A stretch of DNA of 64,000 nt from an uncultured Armatimonadota bacterium (GCA_903899015.1 CAIUHP010000081.1:22736-86735), one strand, 5' to 3'; numbered from the stretch's first letter, positions 26,429 through 36,073 are shown. The notes: generated from the sequence alone by a model not told the origin. Numbers and translations: made by a program.

Positions 26429-27823
26429 ATGCAACCCACTTCGATCGCTGGCATCATCCTTGCAGCAGGCAAGGGAACTCGAATGAAATCGGAGCTTCCT
26501 AAAGGACTCCACCGAATGTGCGGAATTCCGATGGTGGAACACGTGGCGCGAGCCATGAAAGCAGCCGGCATCGAAAGACCGATTATCGTTATCGGTCATG
26601 GCGGCGAACTCATTCAAGATGCACTTGGAGACGCATACGATTATGTTTGGCAGCGCGAGCAACTAGGCACCGGACACGCAGCGCTAATGGCGAGTCCTGT
26701 GCTGGCTGGTCATAACGGACCTGTCATTATTGCCGCGGGAGACACTCCCATGCTGCAAGCCAGTACTTTCGAAGGACTCATCCAGGCTCACACCGCCTCC
26801 CATGCCTTGGTGACCTTGTCCTCCGCCGTCATCGCAGATCCAAAAGGTTACGGTCGGATTGTCCGTGGGCCAAATGGCGATCCTGTGAAAATCGTTGAGG
26901 ACAAGGACTGCAACCCGGATGAGAAGCTGATCGACGAGATCAACGTCGCTCTTTATTGCTTCGATTGCCCGACGCTTCTCCGCATTTTGCCGACACTCAG
27001 TAACTCCAATGCTCAGGGCGAGTACTACCTCACGGATGTGATCGATTCCGTTCAGAAGGAAGGCGGCAAGCTGACTGCGAAGGTTTTTGATGACCCCGAT
27101 GTGATTGTGGGAGTCAATGACCGATGGCAGTTGGCACTCGCAGCAAAAGAGATGAACCGCCGGATTCTCAAGAAGCATGCGGTCAACGGTGTGACGCTCA
27201 TGGATATCGATTCGATTTCGGTAGGGATTGACGTTGAAATCGGCGGCGACACGGTTCTGGAAGCAGGAACCATTTTGGTCGGAAAGACCAAGATCGGTAG
27301 TGCATGTGTAATCGGTCCAAATACAAAGATTGAAAACAGCACCGTCGGGAACGAAACATCCGTCGTCTCCAGCTACATCGATCAAGCAATCGTCGGAAAC
27401 AAGGTGTGGATCGGACCCTATGCTCACCTCCGTCCGAAGGCAAATATCGGCGATAAAGCAAAGATCGGCAACTTTGTCGAAGTCAAGAATTCCACTTTCG
27501 GGGTTGGCGCCAAAGCCAACCACCTGGCCTACATTGGCGACGCAACCGTAGGTTCCGAGGCCAACCTTGGGGCCGGAACGATCACCTGCAACTATGACGG
27601 ATACAACAAGAGCCGCACTCAGATTGGTGAGAAGGCCTTTGTTGGATCGAATTCTACGCTGGTGGCTCCAATTACGATTGGAGATGGTGCGTTTGTCGCC
27701 GCTGGGTCGGTGATAACGGAAGACGTTCCAAGCGACGGCGGGGCATTTGGCCGGGCGCGTCAGGTTACGAAAGAGGGATGGGCGGCATCGCGCCGAGGAG
27801 CAATCAAATCAGCGAATCACTAA
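26429..27823 (+). CDS. glmU: bifunctional GlcNAc-1-P uridyltransferase / GlcN-1-P acetyltransferase
   Basis: 464 residues. The N-terminal pyrophosphorylase domain starts with IILAAGKGTRMKSELPKGLH and includes REQLGTGHA and GDTPML. The C-terminal left-handed beta-helix (about 250-440) carries repeated hexapeptides and the acetyltransferase segment NFVEVKNSTFG and GAGTITCNYDG. It makes UDP-GlcNAc for peptidoglycan and surface sugars. It precedes prs with a 20-base gap, a common pairing. Confidence 0.97.
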   Translation: MQPTSIAGIILAAGKGTRMKSELPKGLHRMCGIPMVEHVARAMKAAGIERPIIVIGHGGELIQDALGDAYDYVWQREQLGTGHAALMASPVLAGHNGPVIIAAGDTPMLQASTFEGLIQAHTASHALVTLSSAVIADPKGYGRIVRGPNGDPVKIVEDKDCNPDEKLIDEINVALYCFDCPTLLRILPTLSNSNAQGEYYLTDVIDSVQKEGGKLTAKVFDDPDVIVGVNDRWQLALAAKEMNRRILKKHAVNGVTLMDIDSISVGIDVEIGGDTVLEAGTILVGKTKIGSACVIGPNTKIENSTVGNETSVVSSYIDQAIVGNKVWIGPYAHLRPKANIGDKAKIGNFVEVKNSTFGVGAKANHLAYIGDATVGSEANLGAGTITCNYDGYNKSRTQIGEKAFVGSNSTLVAPITIGDGAFVAAGSVITEDVPSDGGAFGRARQVTKEGWAASRRGAIKSANH

Positions 27824-27843
27824 AAAACCGGAGCCTTAGCGGC

Positions 27844-28788
27844 ATGAAACTGTTTTGCGGCCGCGCACATCCGGAACTTGGGCATCGGGTAGCCAAGGAA
27901 CTGAATGTTGAACTGGGTCGATTAACGACGACCAAGTTCGCGGACGGAGAAATCCGCATCATGATCGACGAGAGTGCTCGCGGCAATGAGATCTTCATTC
28001 TCCAGCCGACCTGTGCGCCCACGAACGATAATTTGATGGAACTGTTCATCATGCTGGATGCCTTCCGAAGGGCTTCCGCCCGCAGGATCACGGTCGTGAT
28101 GCCCTATTACGGATATGCCCGGCAAGACAAAAAGGTCAAACCCCGTGAGCCCATCACCGCTCGCATGATCGCTAACTTCCTGGAAGCAAGTGGTGCAGAT
28201 CGGGTTGTCGCTCTCGACTTGCATGCGGAGCAGATTCAAGGCTTCTTCAATATTCCCGTGGATCACCTGTATGGTGGGCCGATTCTAGGTCGTTACTTCG
28301 TGGAGCGCGGATTCAACGAAGATAAAGATGTCGTCGTGGTCAGTCCTGACGTTGCCGGTGTTACTCGAGCGAAGGCGCTGGCCGAAATGCTGAACTGCCC
28401 GTTTGTCGTTATCGCCAAGCGACGACCCGCTCCAAACGTTGTTGAGGTCGTCGAGATCGTGGGCGATTTCGTCGGCAAACGGTGCGTCATGATTGACGAC
28501 ATGATCGACACCGGTGGGTCCATCGTGGGGGGAGCTCAAGCCTTGATGGATCGAGGAGCAAGGGAAGTCATCGCCTGTGCTACCCATGCCGTTTTTAGTC
28601 GTGATGCACGTGCCCGATTGCAGGATAGCTGTATCTCGGAAGTGGTGGCATTGGACACGATCCCCGAAGACAAAGACGCCAATTTCTCGAAGCTGACGAT
28701 CCTGCCTTCAGCCCCTCTCATTGCGGATGCCATCCGACGGATTCACCTAAATGAGTCGGTCAGTGAGCTTTTCCATGACTGGCGGTAA
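27844..28788 (+). CDS. prs: ribose-phosphate pyrophosphokinase
   Basis: 314 residues from the ATG at 27844, where homologues start (MKLFCGRAHPELG); GGAG is 12 bases upstream. It makes PRPP from ribose-5-phosphate and ATP. Seen: FADGEIRI, the flexible loop PYYGYARQDKK, DLHAEQIQGFF, and the PRPP loop MIDDMIDTGGSIVGGA. The next gene starts within its last codons. Confidence 0.97.
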   Translation: MKLFCGRAHPELGHRVAKELNVELGRLTTTKFADGEIRIMIDESARGNEIFILQPTCAPTNDNLMELFIMLDAFRRASARRITVVMPYYGYARQDKKVKPREPITARMIANFLEASGADRVVALDLHAEQIQGFFNIPVDHLYGGPILGRYFVERGFNEDKDVVVVSPDVAGVTRAKALAEMLNCPFVVIAKRRPAPNVVEVVEIVGDFVGKRCVMIDDMIDTGGSIVGGAQALMDRGAREVIACATHAVFSRDARARLQDSCISEVVALDTIPEDKDANFSKLTILPSAPLIADAIRRIHLNESVSELFHDWR

Positions 28789-29287
28789 GCAGGCTCCCGA
28801 TATCGACGAGATTCAAGCTCCTTTCCAGTGGCGCGTTCGTCTATCCGATAAGGAACCGCATAAGCTCTACGGAATTGTTGCGGTTGCTATCGTTGCTTTC
28901 CTGGTTGGGATATTGATATTCAAAAATATCACCCTAGGATTGATCGGTTTTGCTATTATCTTCGGATCAACTGCAGAGTTCTGGTTAGGCAGTCAGTTTA
29001 AGATTGATGAAAAAGGTGTAAGCGTTCGCACTGGCGCGAGCTTCTCGGTTCTGGAATGGGCGAATGTCAAGCGAGTTGTTCGCGACTCAAATGGAATTAA
29101 ACTCACACCGCTTGAAAATGCGGGAACAATGGATGCGTTTCGAGGCGTGTATCTGCGATATGGAAAGGATAACAAAGACAGTGTCGAGAGGGCGGTTTTA
29201 ACCTTTGGAAAAATCAGCGACTTCGATGTGGTCAACGGAACTGACGGACGAGGAGACGGAAGCCCTAGTCCAAAAAGCGGCGACTGA
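28751..29287 (+). CDS. membrane protein of unknown function, start of a coupled cluster
   Basis: 178 residues if the ATG at 28751 is used; an ATG at 28775 is an alternative. Both starts lie inside prs, so translation is coupled. Two membrane helices (about 40-60 and 62-80) are followed by a beta-rich cytosolic-type domain (VSVRTGASFSVLEWANVKRVV) that recalls PH-like or DUF-type membrane-associated folds. It overlaps the next gene by about 60 bases. No function assigned. Confidence 0.65.
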   Translation: MSRSVSFSMTGGKQAPDIDEIQAPFQWRVRLSDKEPHKLYGIVAVAIVAFLVGILIFKNITLGLIGFAIIFGSTAEFWLGSQFKIDEKGVSVRTGASFSVLEWANVKRVVRDSNGIKLTPLENAGTMDAFRGVYLRYGKDNKDSVERAVLTFGKISDFDVVNGTDGRGDGSPSPKSGD

Positions 29288-29516
29288 AATTGTCCGCCGA
29301 AAAATGCAAACTCCTGCGATTTTGTTTCTCGAAATGAATAAGCCACTTGCCAACGTTGGAGCGAATTCCGCGCTCGTACTTGCACCGTTTGCAGTGCCTT
29401 TTTTCGGATTTGATTTTGTCAACGATTACAGCCGACTCTTTTCTAAGCGAGAGAACGTCGAACTGCTGCTTCAACGTATCGAACAGCTTTCGGCTAAGCA
29501 ATCGGCAAAGGACTAA
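29226..29516 (+). CDS. small conserved hypothetical protein
   Basis: 96 residues from the ATG at 29226; a TTG at 29205 is possible. The first part is helical and acidic. The segment TPAILFLEMNKPLANVGANSA, followed by an apolar stretch and RENVELLLQRIEQL, recalls a small family seen in several phyla (from memory, unnamed). It starts inside the upstream gene and ends 2 bases before the next one, so it belongs to the same transcript. Confidence 0.65.
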   Translation: MWSTELTDEETEALVQKAATEIVRRKMQTPAILFLEMNKPLANVGANSALVLAPFAVPFFGFDFVNDYSRLFSKRENVELLLQRIEQLSAKQSAKD

Positions 29517-29518
29517 TA

Positions 29519-30466
29519 ATGGGCCAACAGTATCTCGACAACGGTTGGATATCGATCTTGATCACCTTAACGATGGTGGCCTTGGTCTTATTCAACATTC
29601 TTCGCGCACATGGCGGGAAGGACCTCTTTATCAGAAGAATCGCAGGTCTCAATGCGATTGATGAAGCAGTAGGGCGGGCTACCGAAATGGGTAGGCCAGT
29701 TCTCATGGTTCCGGGCCTTACCGACACCACCGTTAACGCTAAGACGATGCAGGCAATTAACATTTTTGCCTATGTCAGTCGAGTGGCCGCCCGGTTTGCA
29801 AACCCGATTCTGGTCTGCTGCTATAACGCATCAACCTATACCGTAGCTCAAGAAATAATTCGAGACGTATATCAACAAGAAGGTTTAGGTGACCGCTTCG
29901 ATGTGGACTCGGTTCGATTTATTTCGGACAGGCAGTTTGCCTTCGCAGCCGGAGTTGCGGGTCTTATCTTGCGAGAACAGGCCGCCGCGACCTTCTTCAT
30001 GGGAGAGTTCTACGCCGAGTCACTCATTCTTGCGGAAACTGCGAACTCAGTTGGAGCCATTCAGGTTGCGAGTTCGACCGAGTTGACCCAGACTCCCTTC
30101 TTCATCGCAGCATGCGATTACGTTTTGATTGGTGACGAGTTCTATGCCGCAAGTGCTTTCTTGACTCGCCAGCCAGTTCTCGTCGGAAGCCTGATCGGTC
30201 AGGATTGGTGCAAGCTGCTCATTGCTTGCATGATTTTCTGCGGAGTGATCTTTAATTCCATCCAGCTTAGCGGTGGAAGCCATCACACGATCACGGAAGC
30301 ATGGAACGAGGGCAAGATGGACAAGCTGAAGCCCAAGCCATTTGGAGCGGGTGACACGACAGTATCACGATGGCTCAACCCAGACCCTGCCAAAGACACC
30401 AAGATTGACCGTCCTAAACTTCCTAAGGACGAATTGCCAGCGAAAGCACCTGGGGGTGGCAACTAA
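29519..30466 (+). CDS. membrane protein of unknown function (DUF6754-like)
   Basis: 315 residues. An N-terminal helix (about 10-28) and a hydrophobic segment near 237-255 flank a soluble domain with RPVLMVPGLTDTTVNAKTMQAINIF, FMGEFYAESLILAETAN and GAIQVASSTELTQTPFFIAACDYVLIGDEFYAA, which may be an alpha/beta fold. The last 60 residues are Pro/Lys-rich and probably disordered. It may match the uncharacterised DUF6754 family (from memory). AAGGA gives the ribosome site. The stop overlaps the next start (TAATG). Confidence 0.75.
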   Translation: MGQQYLDNGWISILITLTMVALVLFNILRAHGGKDLFIRRIAGLNAIDEAVGRATEMGRPVLMVPGLTDTTVNAKTMQAINIFAYVSRVAARFANPILVCCYNASTYTVAQEIIRDVYQQEGLGDRFDVDSVRFISDRQFAFAAGVAGLILREQAAATFFMGEFYAESLILAETANSVGAIQVASSTELTQTPFFIAACDYVLIGDEFYAASAFLTRQPVLVGSLIGQDWCKLLIACMIFCGVIFNSIQLSGGSHHTITEAWNEGKMDKLKPKPFGAGDTTVSRWLNPDPAKDTKIDRPKLPKDELPAKAPGGGN

Positions 30467-31368
30467 TGGAATTACTGGCTCAGTTAGCCCCCAAAACGTT
30501 CTGGAACGCGCCGAACGGCTCGTCCGAACTCTGGGTTAAGATCATCATCGCTTTCTTCATCGGTATCGGATTCTTCATCGGCATGATGAATGTGCCGACC
30601 CAAATGAGACGGCCGATAGTCTTCACCGTCACCTTCGTTTCGGGGCTCTTTTACTTCCTTTTCTGGATCTATCCCGCTCCGATCAACAAGGCGCCTGAGG
30701 ACGCTCCGCGTAACACGCTTGAAGCATTCTCCTTCTGGATTTCCGACTCGCAAGCGGTCGTTGCGGACCTGACGAACATTATTGCTTCGTTCTTGATTGG
30801 TCTTGGCATCTACTCACTGCTTAGAGTCCACCTTGGCAAAATCAAGAAGCAGCAGCGGGACTGGCAGTTCAGCGTTGTACTGATCGTCAGCATGCTCGCA
30901 ATGATCCTTTTCGGATATGTCGACTTCTACATGCGCTTAGACCCGGCCAACTCAAAGATGGCGGGAAGCGGCTACGTGGGTTGGACTTTCTGGCAGTTTG
31001 GACGCGACCTGCTCTTCAACGGCTTGCTCCAAAACATGGACGCGGGCATGTTCTCAATCGTCGCGTTTTACATCTTGTCGGCCGCTTACCGAGCCTTCCG
31101 GGCTCGATCCATTGAGGCGACCATCCTACTTGTAACCGCGCTCGTCGTGATGTTGAGTCTGATGGGATTGGTTGAATTCTATTGGGCTCAAGGAGTTGAC
31201 AGTGCTCATCTGAGCAACAACTTCAAGTTGGATAACGTGGCGCGTTGGCTTCGTGGAAACGTTCAAACGCCTGCCATTCGCGGAATCGACTTTGGCGTCG
31301 GAATCGGACTGCTCGCAATGGGCGTTCGACTCTGGCTCAACCTTGAAAAGACAGGAAGTGCTAGCTAA
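30466..31368 (+). CDS. multi-pass membrane protein of unknown function
   Basis: 300 residues with about seven hydrophobic segments (near 24-42, 48-66, 96-114, 130-150, 178-200, 215-235 and 270-290). No transporter signature was recognised. Coupled on both sides by TAATG overlaps (30463-30468 and 31365-31370). Likely part of a membrane complex with its neighbours. Confidence 0.75.
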   Translation: MELLAQLAPKTFWNAPNGSSELWVKIIIAFFIGIGFFIGMMNVPTQMRRPIVFTVTFVSGLFYFLFWIYPAPINKAPEDAPRNTLEAFSFWISDSQAVVADLTNIIASFLIGLGIYSLLRVHLGKIKKQQRDWQFSVVLIVSMLAMILFGYVDFYMRLDPANSKMAGSGYVGWTFWQFGRDLLFNGLLQNMDAGMFSIVAFYILSAAYRAFRARSIEATILLVTALVVMLSLMGLVEFYWAQGVDSAHLSNNFKLDNVARWLRGNVQTPAIRGIDFGVGIGLLAMGVRLWLNLEKTGSAS

Positions 31369-32324
31369 TGGCAACTTTAGATCCCACTCCTAAGAGCTTT
31401 GCGGAAAAACTGCAATCCGTTCCTAAACCGGTTTTATATCTGGTGCTATTCCTGTTGGCGGCCTTGCCACTCTTCTTTCCCGTGAAGTTGCCGAACAAGC
31501 CGATCGATGCCAGCATCGACTTCTACGCTCATCTTATGCAACTCCCCGAGGGTAGCAAGGTTCTGATCAGTTCGGACTGGACGAACTCAACCCGAGGCGA
31601 AAGCATGGGCGAAATGGAAGCCTTACTTCGCATTCTCATGCGAAAGGGAATCAAGTTCGTGGTCTACACGACGGCTGATCCCCAAGCGCCTCAAGTAGCC
31701 CGCGATACGATTCGTAAGATCGCGGACGAAGAAGGGAAGGCCGGCGGATATCGCTACAAGCCGTTCGAAGATTACGTGATTCTTGGTTACTATCCGAACG
31801 GAGAAGGCACCACATCGGCCATTAACAACAAGTTCCTTTCCATCTGCGAAGGCAAGAAAGACTGGCCCGAGAACTCTCCACCGAGAGATGTTCTTCAATC
31901 GCCGGTTCTACAAGGTATCAAGTCGGTTTCAGACTTTAAGTATCTGATCATGGTGACCGCATCCAGCACAAATACGGTTGTCCTGGAACGAGTGACCAAA
32001 GCTCCGTTGATGTTCATGGTAACCGGTGTTATGGTTCCTGAGAACACCACTTACTACGCTTCTGGGCAGCTGAAGGGACTTTGCGGCGGCGTCAAAGGCG
32101 TCTACGACTTGGAAACCCTTATGGAGGACGGACTAAACGTCGAAGGACCCCACAAGGTTCTTTCAGAGAAGTACACCGACGTGATTCCAGGGTTCCCTGG
32201 AAAGCAAAATGCGGGTAAGGGAAATGCCTACTATCCGTCCTTACACTTCGCGTTGTTCTTGCTTATCCTGGCGGTTATTACCGGCAACGTGGGCATGTTC
32301 TTGTCGAAAAGGAAGGGTGCCTAA
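31368..32324 (+). CDS. membrane-anchored extracytoplasmic protein of unknown function
   Basis: 318 residues. One helix near 20-40 (VLYLVLFLLAALPLFFPV) and one near 290-310 hold a domain of about 240 residues that should lie outside the cytoplasm. This domain alternates strands and helices (KVLISSDWTNSTRGESMGEMEALLRI, KFVVYTTADPQAP), like Rossmann-type sensor or binding domains. No family named. It directly precedes another membrane protein, with adjacent stop and start codons. Confidence 0.75.
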   Translation: MATLDPTPKSFAEKLQSVPKPVLYLVLFLLAALPLFFPVKLPNKPIDASIDFYAHLMQLPEGSKVLISSDWTNSTRGESMGEMEALLRILMRKGIKFVVYTTADPQAPQVARDTIRKIADEEGKAGGYRYKPFEDYVILGYYPNGEGTTSAINNKFLSICEGKKDWPENSPPRDVLQSPVLQGIKSVSDFKYLIMVTASSTNTVVLERVTKAPLMFMVTGVMVPENTTYYASGQLKGLCGGVKGVYDLETLMEDGLNVEGPHKVLSEKYTDVIPGFPGKQNAGKGNAYYPSLHFALFLLILAVITGNVGMFLSKRKGA

Positions 32325-33062
32325 ATGACATACAATCACGATCTTGCCGTCCTTTCGGTCGGAGCCATCGCGACAATTGGTCTCTACACCATTCTTTATC
32401 GAGAGAACCGATTCTATCGATTCTTCGAGCACCTGTTCCTAGGTTTGGCATCTGGCTGGGCTTTGGTTGCCCTATGGACGGAAACGCTCAAGAGTCTTTG
32501 GTGGGACAAGCTTGTGGGTGCATCTGCATCCGATGGAAACTCGGCTGCAATGGGCTACTGGGTCTACATCATGTTGCTCCCCATCGGCGCGATGGGATAC
32601 ATGGTCTTCAGCAAGAAGCACAACTGGATGAGCCGTATTCCCATCGGCATCATCCTGGGACTGTATTCTGGCCAGCAGTTCAACGCCTGGACCAACCGAT
32701 ACATTCCTCAAATGGCTGGAACGATGAAATCCATCATTCCGACCGCAGGCTTCTTTAAGCCAGATCCCAATGCGCTAAACCCCGCTTTAGGTCCGGTAAA
32801 AGGCGATCTGTACGGATCGGAGGCTCTCAATAACCTCATCTTCATTTTCACCGTGCTGTGCGTCCTAAGCTATTTCTTGTTTAGCTTTGATGTGAAGAAC
32901 AAGCTGGTCAAGAGTGCGTCACTCATGGGACGCTGGTTGCTCATGATCGGCTTTGGAGCGATCTTCGGCACCACGGTTATGATGCGGTTCTCACTTCTCA
33001 TCGACCGAATGTTCTTCATCTGGATCGAGTTCGTGAAACAAGGTCTGTTCCATCTGAAATAA
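32325..33062 (+). CDS. multi-pass membrane protein of unknown function
   Basis: 245 residues with about six hydrophobic segments (near 8-25, 38-55, 78-95, 103-118, 170-188 and 202-225). The ATG follows the stop of the preceding gene directly. It is the last gene of the cluster; a strong terminator follows. No function recognised. Confidence 0.75.
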   Translation: MTYNHDLAVLSVGAIATIGLYTILYRENRFYRFFEHLFLGLASGWALVALWTETLKSLWWDKLVGASASDGNSAAMGYWVYIMLLPIGAMGYMVFSKKHNWMSRIPIGIILGLYSGQQFNAWTNRYIPQMAGTMKSIIPTAGFFKPDPNALNPALGPVKGDLYGSEALNNLIFIFTVLCVLSYFLFSFDVKNKLVKSASLMGRWLLMIGFGAIFGTTVMMRFSLLIDRMFFIWIEFVKQGLFHLK

Positions 33063-33080
33063 ACGGGAAGCAATCTAAAG

Positions 33081-33127
33081 GAGCCGCGGCTAATCGAGTA
33101 GATTGGCTCCGGCTCCTTTTCTTTTTG
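33081..33127 (+). terminator. terminator of the membrane cluster
   Basis: Long stem (GGAGCCG/CGGCTCC plus an imperfect inner 8 pairs, loop GAGTA), followed by TTTTCTTTTT. Confidence 0.9.
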
Positions 33128-33150
33128 AAATAGAAATTTCCCTACCAAAA

Positions 33151-33900
33151 ATGGCAGAACGCATTGTTCACGCGATTGTACTGAGGCGGCGCGATTCCGG
33201 GGAATCGGATCGCAGACTAACAGTCCTCACCGAAGAGTACGGCAAGATCGACGTATTAGCTAAAGGGGCTCGCAAAGGCGGTTCGCGACTTTCGGGAGTC
33301 TCGGATCCATTGAGTGCCGCCGTAATGAACCTAGCGGAAGGCAAGCGCAATCTTTTCATCACCCAAGCTCAACCGCTTCATTCATTTCGTGGCTTGCGCA
33401 ACGACTACGACCGCCTCACAGGCGCTTTGGCACTGGTGGAACTTTTCGCAGCTATTCTCCCAATCGATGAGCCATTTCCAGAAGCCTATGCCTTATTGGC
33501 ACAATCCTTACATCATCTGGAAACGCACGTCAAGCCAATCGTCGCGCTAGTTTGGGCCGAAGTCCGACTCTTGGAACTCACAGGCTTCTTGCCTCAGTTC
33601 GACCGGTGCGTGGTGACGGACAAGGAGATCACCGAAGGCGAACCGTTTCTCTCACCTAGAGCAGGTGGATATGTCTCCGAGCAAGCGGCAATTACGTTTA
33701 CTGACCGTTTTCGCACTCGAGCCGAAGTGCTTTATGGTCTTGTCCGATTGCCAGAGTTCGATGAGCCTCCCGGCAACATGAAATTCGTCGAAGAAGCCCT
33801 CGCGGATCTACTCCCGTTCTGGCAAAACATCGCCGACGCTCAGCTTCCAGCTAATGAGTCCGCGGTGCGAGAGTTTCGGCACGTAACCGTTAGCGACTGA
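33151..33900 (+). CDS. recO: DNA repair protein RecO
   Basis: 249 residues from the ATG at 33151 (family start MAERIVHAIVLRRRD). RecO binds single-stranded DNA and SSB and loads RecA. The N-terminal OB-fold has EYGKIDVLAKGARKGGSRLSG. The middle is helical. One cysteine remains (FDRCVVTDKE) where many RecO proteins have a four-cysteine zinc site, so zinc binding is probably lost. It stands between a terminator and a long intergenic region. Confidence 0.92.
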   Translation: MAERIVHAIVLRRRDSGESDRRLTVLTEEYGKIDVLAKGARKGGSRLSGVSDPLSAAVMNLAEGKRNLFITQAQPLHSFRGLRNDYDRLTGALALVELFAAILPIDEPFPEAYALLAQSLHHLETHVKPIVALVWAEVRLLELTGFLPQFDRCVVTDKEITEGEPFLSPRAGGYVSEQAAITFTDRFRTRAEVLYGLVRLPEFDEPPGNMKFVEEALADLLPFWQNIADAQLPANESAVREFRHVTVSD

Positions 33901-34401
33901 AGGAGTTGACGCGCATTTTTGAACGCGGCATCTCGACCCCAGCGCGGGTCGCGGCTCTTAGCCCTGCGTCGCGGAGCGCCGTGGGGTAGTTGCTTGCGCC
34001 GCCAAAACGTCTTCTGGCCGCATATTGGAAAACAGGCGTATGCGACCCACTGCCCGGGGTCGGAATCGACATTCGCCTCTCACCCCGGGGCATCGCAGAG
34101 ATGACCCGGGGCTAAAATATGTGACCACTCCGTGGTCAGGATGCCTCTTTCCTGGGAGTGCATTTATTCTTGACAGTCCAAAACCTTAAGGAATCCCCCA
34201 TCGTGTGATACGAAACTAGATTCATTTCGGAAAGACCTAATCCCGCCAATCTTCTCCGTTCGTACAAACGCCAAATGAGCTTGTGTAATAACGATAATGA
34301 CCAATATGCGGGGCTAGCTTGATCTCACTTAAAGTGCACCGACCTCCATATCTTGAATTCGTTCCCCTAACACAATCGTTAAAAGAGTAGAATCTTCGCC
34401 A
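33901..34401. other. 500-base intergenic region with GC-rich inverted repeats
   Basis: No gene is supported. It has CCCCGGG/CCCGGGG arms (34083-34089 and 34105-34111), a GACCAC-TCC-GTGGTC hairpin (34123-34137) and further CG-rich partial repeats near 33940-34060. A small structured RNA is possible, but none of the common ones was recognised. The promoter of the next gene is at its right end (TAGAAT at 34388-34393). Confidence 0.5.
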
Positions 34402-36033
34402 ATGAGACGGTCGTCCCTTACCATGCTTTCGGTTGCCGCAGTGCTCGCACTTGTTGGCTGCGGAAAAGGCAATTTCTCCGAGAGGAGTTCTGCTGGAAAA
34501 GAAAACGTTTTTCGGTATCCAATCACTACCGACATGACCACGCTTGATCCGGCAAAGGTGCAGGATGGCGATACGATCGATGCCATTCAACAGGTTTTTG
34601 AGGGCCTCGTGAAGTGGGACGAGAAGAATCAAGTCGTTCCAAATATTGCCGAAAAGTGGGAAATTGCCCCCGACGGCCGAACCTACACGTTCACCCTGAA
34701 CAAAGGCGTGAAGTTCCATAACGGTCGCGAAGTAAAGGCAGCCGACTTCAAATACTCCATCGAGCGCGCAGCCAACCCCGAGTTCGGTTCTCCGACGGCC
34801 GCCGACTACCTATTTGCCATTGACGGATTCAACGATCGTTGGTCGAAGAAGGCTAAGGACGTTCGAGGTGTGAAAGTTGTTGACGACTATCACCTAATCC
34901 TGGTAGCTGACAAGCCACGGCCTTACTTTCTTGCCTTGCTGACTTATCCCGACTCGTTCGTCGTCTGCAAAGAGGCGTTGAATAATGGCGGTGAGATTCA
35001 GAAAGTCGAGCAAATGATTGGAACCGGGCCTTACAAGGCCACTTCCTTTGCACCCGACCAGCTTTTGGTCCTTGGGTCGAACAAAGAGTATCGACTCGGT
35101 GCTCCAAAGGTCGATCGAATTGAGCGAACGGTTATCAAGGATGCTCAGACTCGCTTGAACAAGTTCAAGTCGGGTGAATTGGATCTTACACGCATTGAGC
35201 GACAAGACATTCCTGGCTTGTTGGCGGATGCAAAGTTCAAGGATCAGATCCATTTCTTTGAACGACCGGCTCTTTATTACGTCGGCTTGAATTGCGACAC
35301 TTACGCTCCGTTTAAGGATCGGAATGTTCGCCGAGCATTTGCGATGGCCGTCGACGCTCAAAAGCTTGTAGACGAGACCCTAGATGGCAAGAACCCCGAT
35401 ATTCAAAAGCTGAACGGAGTCAATCCAGTTGCTAAGAGCATCTTGCCTCCATCTGTTTTAGGATTCAGATCCAACGCCAACTACATTCGTTTCAATTTGA
35501 CGGAAGCGAAGAAACTCCTTGCTGCCGCTGGATATCCAGATGGTAAGAACATGCCCCCGCTCGTGATTTACCATCGAGACGGCCAAACCGACGTGAAATT
35601 GGTCGCAGAAGCAGTTGCAACCCAGCTGAGACAAAATCTCGGCGTGGATTGTAAGACCCAGATGCTCCCTTGGGGCGCCTACCTCGATAAGCACAACAAA
35701 AAACAGCTTGAGTTCTTCCACATGCGATGGTCGGCGGACTACCTTGATCCTCAAAACTTCTTGAGTCTGTTGCTGTCCACAACCGGCGTCGAGAACAAGA
35801 TTAACTACAGCAATCCTGCTTTCGATGCACTCTGCGCCAAGGGTGATACGATGGTCGGAAAGGATGACGAGCGACTCAAACTCTATGCTCAAGCCGAGGA
35901 TATGGTTCTGCAGGATGCACCGTTTATTCCGATCTACATCGAAAAAGACGCCGAATTGATCAGCCCACGCATTAAGGGTTTAAGAGAGTCCGTTTTTGGA
36001 CACTTGCCACATACCACTGTTAGCTTGGAGTAG
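34402..36033 (+). CDS. peptide/oligopeptide ABC transporter substrate-binding lipoprotein
   Basis: 543 residues, family 5 solute-binding protein (OppA/DppA type). The signal peptide ends in a lipobox with Cys20 (ALVGCGK). Family segments are TDMTTLDPAKVQDGDTIDAIQQVFEGLVKWD, KFHNGREVKAADFKYSIERA and NVRRAFAMAVDAQKLV. It should bind peptides or similar solutes outside the inner membrane. No permease or ATPase of this transporter is adjacent. TAGAAT is 8 bases before the ATG with no SD. Confidence 0.93.
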   Translation: MRRSSLTMLSVAAVLALVGCGKGNFSERSSAGKENVFRYPITTDMTTLDPAKVQDGDTIDAIQQVFEGLVKWDEKNQVVPNIAEKWEIAPDGRTYTFTLNKGVKFHNGREVKAADFKYSIERAANPEFGSPTAADYLFAIDGFNDRWSKKAKDVRGVKVVDDYHLILVADKPRPYFLALLTYPDSFVVCKEALNNGGEIQKVEQMIGTGPYKATSFAPDQLLVLGSNKEYRLGAPKVDRIERTVIKDAQTRLNKFKSGELDLTRIERQDIPGLLADAKFKDQIHFFERPALYYVGLNCDTYAPFKDRNVRRAFAMAVDAQKLVDETLDGKNPDIQKLNGVNPVAKSILPPSVLGFRSNANYIRFNLTEAKKLLAAAGYPDGKNMPPLVIYHRDGQTDVKLVAEAVATQLRQNLGVDCKTQMLPWGAYLDKHNKKQLEFFHMRWSADYLDPQNFLSLLLSTTGVENKINYSNPAFDALCAKGDTMVGKDDERLKLYAQAEDMVLQDAPFIPIYIEKDAELISPRIKGLRESVFGHLPHTTVSLE

Positions 36034-36041
36034 TTGAATTG

Positions 36042-36065
36042 GGAGCACCGAGGTGCTCCTAGTTT
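36042..36065 (+). terminator. terminator of the substrate-binding protein gene
   Basis: GGAGCACC-GA-GGTGCTCC (36042-36059) followed by TAGTTTT. Confidence 0.85.
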
Positions 36066-36073
36066 TAAAACGA

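Noticed and set aside
26684..27523. 279-codon minus-strand ORF inside glmU
   Set aside because: It is a shadow of glmU, whose own frame is fully conserved. Long antisense ORFs also occur over gcvPB and the HlyD gene.
33901..34401. SRP, 6S or RNase P RNA in the long gap after recO
   Set aside because: None of the conserved core sequences of these RNAs could be found. Only GC-rich inverted repeats are present.
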